DNA of 7,743 bases from Atribacterota bacterium (GTDB lineage Bacteria > Atribacterota > Phoenicimicrobiia > Phoenicimicrobiales > Phoenicimicrobiaceae): contig JAUVOA010000063.1 in assembly GCA_030599445.1 (NCBI GenBank), positions 1-7,743 of the forward strand. Reading direction: 5' to 3'. Each line of letters opens with the position of its first letter. The first letter of the stretch is position 1. The position numbers and the translations under genes were made by a program. The notes beneath the pieces were generated by a model. That model was not told the origin of the DNA. It saw nothing but the letters and a program-made list of their open reading frames with translations, and made no database searches. Of this stretch, positions 5,883 to 7,743 are shown in pieces.

Positions 5883-6707
5883 CTAAATATTACTATTTTC
5901 TTTTAACAAATCATATGTATTTTCCAGTTCTGGTAATGTAGTTAGTTCAATGGTAATTCCTCTAATTTCTTTTATGGATTTTATACTTCTCCAGATATCT
6001 TCAATCTCGCCCCAAGTTTTAGGAGGCATATGTCTGCCTTCATCCAAAGTTTCATAGGCATATAAATGGACATAGCGGATAAAGGGTTTCAATTGATTTA
6101 TATATTCTACAATGGAAAATTTTCCTTCCAGAACCAAAGAGCTCGACGTAGCATGACCAGAATCAAAGGTTATACTAACTCCTGCATATTTTACTAAATC
6201 TATTAACTTTTTCGGTTCAGCTGACCAGCCCATTTTCAGATTTTCTAAATGTAAACAACCATTTGCTTTGGAAACGTATTGGCCCAATTTTTTTAAATTA
6301 CCTTTACTTGTTTCCCAATTTAATAGCTCCATGGGTATGGAATTTGCCCCAATATGCAGAGTAAAAATTGGCCTATATTTCTGCTTCGTTAACCAAGGCC
6401 TTAGAAAATCAATATACATCATTAAATATTTTAGAGATGTTTCAGCATAAAATTTATTTTTATGCCCAATTTCTACATCACTCGTGGGGAGATGAAAAGA
6501 AAAATATAATTCCGGATATTGATTTAATTCATTAAAAAATTCTTCTGCTTTTTGAGGATTTAGCATTAACCTCATTTTATTTAAATACAATTCAACACCA
6601 TAATAGTTATTCTTCTTTGCATAATCTAATGCTTCTTTAATGTTAGTAAATATTTGAGAAGTAAGTAAAATTTTCTCCAAACATGCCACTTCCATTTCAT
6701 TAACCAT
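5883..6707 (-). CDS. sugar phosphate isomerase/epimerase-like TIM barrel (AP endonuclease 2 family)
   Basis: This 274-residue cytoplasmic protein has the xylose-isomerase-like TIM-barrel pattern of sugar isomerases and epimerases, with strand-end metal and catalytic candidates in order: Glu39 (YGVELY), His72 (SFHLP), His118 (LHIG), Glu155 (HLENL), Asp182 and His185 (FDSGH), His214 (YVHLY), His226 (GRHMPP) and Glu254 (TIELT). Length matches the family. In this family a divalent metal is held by Glu, Asp, His and Glu to move a proton on a keto-sugar; the substrate here is unknown. The ATG at 6705-6707 has no Shine-Dalgarno but lies just behind a -10-like box, so it may be leaderless. A TTG at 6678-6680 (residue 10) follows GGAAGTG by 6 bases and would start just before the first strand, KILLTSQIF; it is a good alternative start. 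A distinct, broken isomerase of similar type lies upstream. Confidence 0.82.
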   Translation of the reverse strand: MVNEMEVACLEKILLTSQIFTNIKEALDYAKKNNYYGVELYLNKMRLMLNPQKAEEFFNELNQYPELYFSFHLPTSDVEIGHKNKFYAETSLKYLMMYIDFLRPWLTKQKYRPIFTLHIGANSIPMELLNWETSKGNLKKLGQYVSKANGCLHLENLKMGWSAEPKKLIDLVKYAGVSITFDSGHATSSSLVLEGKFSIVEYINQLKPFIRYVHLYAYETLDEGRHMPPKTWGEIEDIWRSIKSIKEIRGITIELTTLPELENTYDLLKENSNI

Positions 6708-6716
6708 TTATTATTA

Positions 6717-6745
6717 ATAATACTATTCTAATACAATTAAAACAA
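6717..6745 (-). promoter_or_regulatory. candidate promoter of the TIM-barrel gene, very close to its ATG
   Basis: TTGTTT (6740-6745), a 17-base spacer and TATTAT (6717-6722, 5 of 6 to TATAAT) on the minus strand. Only 9 bases separate the -10 box from the ATG at 6707, so transcription would start within a few bases of the ATG, giving a leaderless message. The missing Shine-Dalgarno is consistent with this. Confidence 0.4.
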
Positions 6746-6806
6746 GATAAATACTTAATCTTTCTACATTTTTGCTACCATTACGGCAATACAACAAAAC
6801 ATACTT

Positions 6807-7007
6807 ATGTTTCTACAAAAACTATTGTATCTATATCTTCATCTTGGAATAAATTTCCCACTTATTAAAAGAGCTGATCTAATCAAAAAGCTTAGCGCAT
6901 TAAAACTAGGCCAGGCACAAATTTCTATGAGACCCTGGGAAAGAACAATTTTAATGACTTTATATAATATTAAAAATATGTTATTAAATTATAGTATGAT
7001 GAGCTAA
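6807..7007 (+). CDS. doubtful 66-codon plus-strand ORF
   Basis: The frame encodes a basic 66-residue product with plausible internal composition (ADLIKKLSALKLGQAQISM followed by RPWERTILMTLYNIKNML). It has no ribosome binding site before its ATG (the preceding bases are AACATACTT), is the only plus-strand candidate in the window, and ends overlapping the tail of the minus-strand isomerase remnant. I recognise no family. It could be a relic of a mobile or lost gene in a damaged region, or a chance frame. Confidence 0.2.
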   Translation: MFLQKLLYLYLHLGINFPLIKRADLIKKLSALKLGQAQISMRPWERTILMTLYNIKNMLLNYSMMS

Positions 7008-7164
7008 TACCCAATCTTATTTAATGTCTCAGCGGTATTTAGAGCGGCGCTATCCGGTCAGGTAGGGGGAGAATCTCAGTAGAGACATAACCCTGGTAAT
7101 TTATTTTCTTTAAAGTTTTTATTACTTTTTTAAAATCGATATGGCCACATCCTGGCGCCCAAAG
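7004..7164 (-). pseudogene. 3' remnant of a second TIM-barrel sugar isomerase, truncated and frameshifted
   Basis: Reading the minus strand from 7164 gives LWAPGCGHIDFKKVIKTLKK then INYQGYVSTEILPLPDRIAPL and a TAA at 7039-7041. This is the typical C-terminal end of a sugar phosphate isomerase/epimerase (PGxGxIDF helix start, then GYxSxEILPLPD). One base out of frame the match continues as AALNTAETLNKIGY to a TAG at 7004-7006, which looks like the original terminus after a single-base change near 7050. Everything N-terminal is gone: homology stops at 7164, exactly where palindrome doublet C begins. It differs from the intact isomerase at 5883-6707 and so belongs to another subfamily. Confidence 0.7.
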
Positions 7165-7237
7165 GTAGGGGTTCGATTCATCGAACCCGCTAAAAGAAAT
7201 TGCCAAATAACCCGGGGCGGATGAATCCGCCCCCTAC
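7165..7237. repeat. palindrome doublet C (REP/BIME-like), best-preserved copy
   Basis: The left palindrome is GGGTTCGAT (7169-7177), TC, ATCGAACCC (7180-7188); the right palindrome is GGGGCGGAT (7214-7222), GA, ATCCGCCCC (7225-7233). Both have perfect 9-bp stems. The whole unit starts GTAGGGG and ends CCCCTAC, exact inverted copies, and is 73 bases long. It separates the creatininase-like gene from the broken isomerase. Confidence 0.75.
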
Positions 7238-7280
7238 AAAACAAAATCGTAAATTCTTGAGAACAATCATCCCACCTATC

Positions 7281-7307
7281 ATACTATACGCTCTACGCTA
7301 TCCGCTA
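7281..7307. repeat. degenerate GCGTAT-type repeat at the end of the creatininase-like gene
   Basis: On the minus strand the sequence around the stop reads GTAGCGGATAGCGTAGAGCG then TATAGTAT, about four imperfect units related to those at 4439-4456. Apart from this, doublet C, the isomerase remnant and the doubtful plus-strand ORF, I see nothing in the 6746-7304 region. Confidence 0.3.
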
Positions 7308-7743
7308 CTTCTGTATCTGCCCGATATATGGCAACTCAAATACAGATTTCCAGCCTTTACTCATTGGTTCCTTTAAGAAAGGTTCCATCTCTTTGGGGTC
7401 ACGCAGACTGATTTTTTCAACCGGAGGTATTTTCCCGGCCGGATAAGTTTCCATGATCTCATCATGTACCAAAGTCAAATAGCTTAGAATTGCAGCAATA
7501 GGACGTTTTGCTTTTTCAGCACTCGCCCGAGTCGGACAGCCCACTACTCCCTCCGGAACAGCTGATCTTTCAATGGCAGATTGACCTTCCCCTTGCTGCC
7601 ACCCTTGAGGTCGATGATAAGGGTCAACAGAGGTATCAAAATGACCTCCCGGCAACAATGAATCACCCTCTGTGTCTACAGCATACTTCATATCTATCAT
7701 ATCAGGGAAGAGTAATTTGGCAACAGATGCCTCTGCCTCATCA
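7305..7743 (-). CDS. creatininase-like amidohydrolase, C-terminal part
   Basis: The frame is open from the right edge for 146 codons to a TAG at 7305-7307, so the N-terminus lies outside the window and the internal ATG at 7698-7700 is not the true start. The visible part reads DEAEASVAKLLFPDMIDM, then GDSLLPGGHFDTSVDPYHRP, and ends with EGVVGCPTRASAEKAKRPI, an extended helix and KGWKSVFELPYIGQ. The GGHFDTS stretch resembles the GHAGExETS motif of creatininase-family metal amidohydrolases, and PEGVVGCPTRASAEKAK resembles their late GxxGxPxxAxxEKG segment. The first metal-binding motifs would be upstream and cannot be checked. Family members hydrolyse cyclic or linear amides, so a role on a nitrogen-containing substrate would fit with the NagB neighbour. 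Assignment is from remembered motifs. Confidence 0.6.
   Translation of the reverse strand, partial: DEAEASVAKLLFPDMIDMKYAVDTEGDSLLPGGHFDTSVDPYHRPQGWQQGEGQSAIERSAVPEGVVGCPTRASAEKAKRPIAAILSYLTLVHDEIMETYPAGKIPPVEKISLRDPKEMEPFLKEPMSKGWKSVFELPYIGQIQK

Noticed and set aside
1..7743. tRNA, rRNA, CRISPR array or known riboswitch
   Set aside because: No cloverleaf with conserved T-loop bases, no rRNA sequence, no regularly spaced direct repeats and no recognised riboswitch core were seen on either strand.

Overview
The window reads as an AT-rich bacterial catabolic locus in which every convincing gene lies on the minus strand. Low GC, AT-rich gaps that carry many small palindromes, and a substrate-binding protein with a plain Sec signal but no lipobox cysteine suggest a diderm, probably uncultured, anaerobe-type lineage (Atribacterota or Aerophobota would fit). 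That placement is an impression only, because no rRNA or marker gene is present.

In the direction of transcription (high to low coordinates) the layout is as follows. A creatininase-like amidohydrolase C-terminus is cut by the right edge (7305-7743). Next comes a scar holding a palindrome doublet and the frameshifted 3' end of a TIM-barrel sugar isomerase (7004-7237). An intact sugar isomerase/epimerase-type TIM barrel follows (5883-6707). A complete ABC importer then runs as solute-binding protein (4622-5599), ATPase (3206-4327) and fused double permease (1490-3205). A NagB-type glucosamine-6-phosphate deaminase follows (507-1268), and the N-terminus of a Gfo/Idh/MocA oxidoreductase is cut by the left edge (1-140).

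The transporter belongs to the Fe3+/AfuABC/PhnSTU superfamily. Its neighbours are all carbon or amino-sugar enzymes, and its binding protein shows no adjacent tyrosine pair at the place expected in FbpA-type iron binders. I therefore infer that it imports an organic substrate, perhaps a sugar phosphate, amino sugar or phosphonate. Imported material would be isomerised or oxidised (TIM barrel, Gfo/Idh), deaminated (NagB) or hydrolysed (creatininase-like). The substrate cannot be read from the sequence.

The most unusual content is between the genes. Three gaps (1295-1466, 5783-5840, 7165-7237) each carry a pair of small palindromes in opposite orientation around a GATTCATC/GATGAATC core. The outer stems differ between copies but stay paired, like a REP doublet (BIME/REPIN) with covarying stems. 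One copy directly abuts the truncated isomerase. Other points worth a look are a 16-bp hairpin between the binding-protein and ATPase genes that pairs fully only in the sense RNA, an orphan perfect Shine-Dalgarno with no start codon behind it, a possible leaderless start for the isomerase, and a possible frameshifted small gene between nagB and the oxidoreductase.
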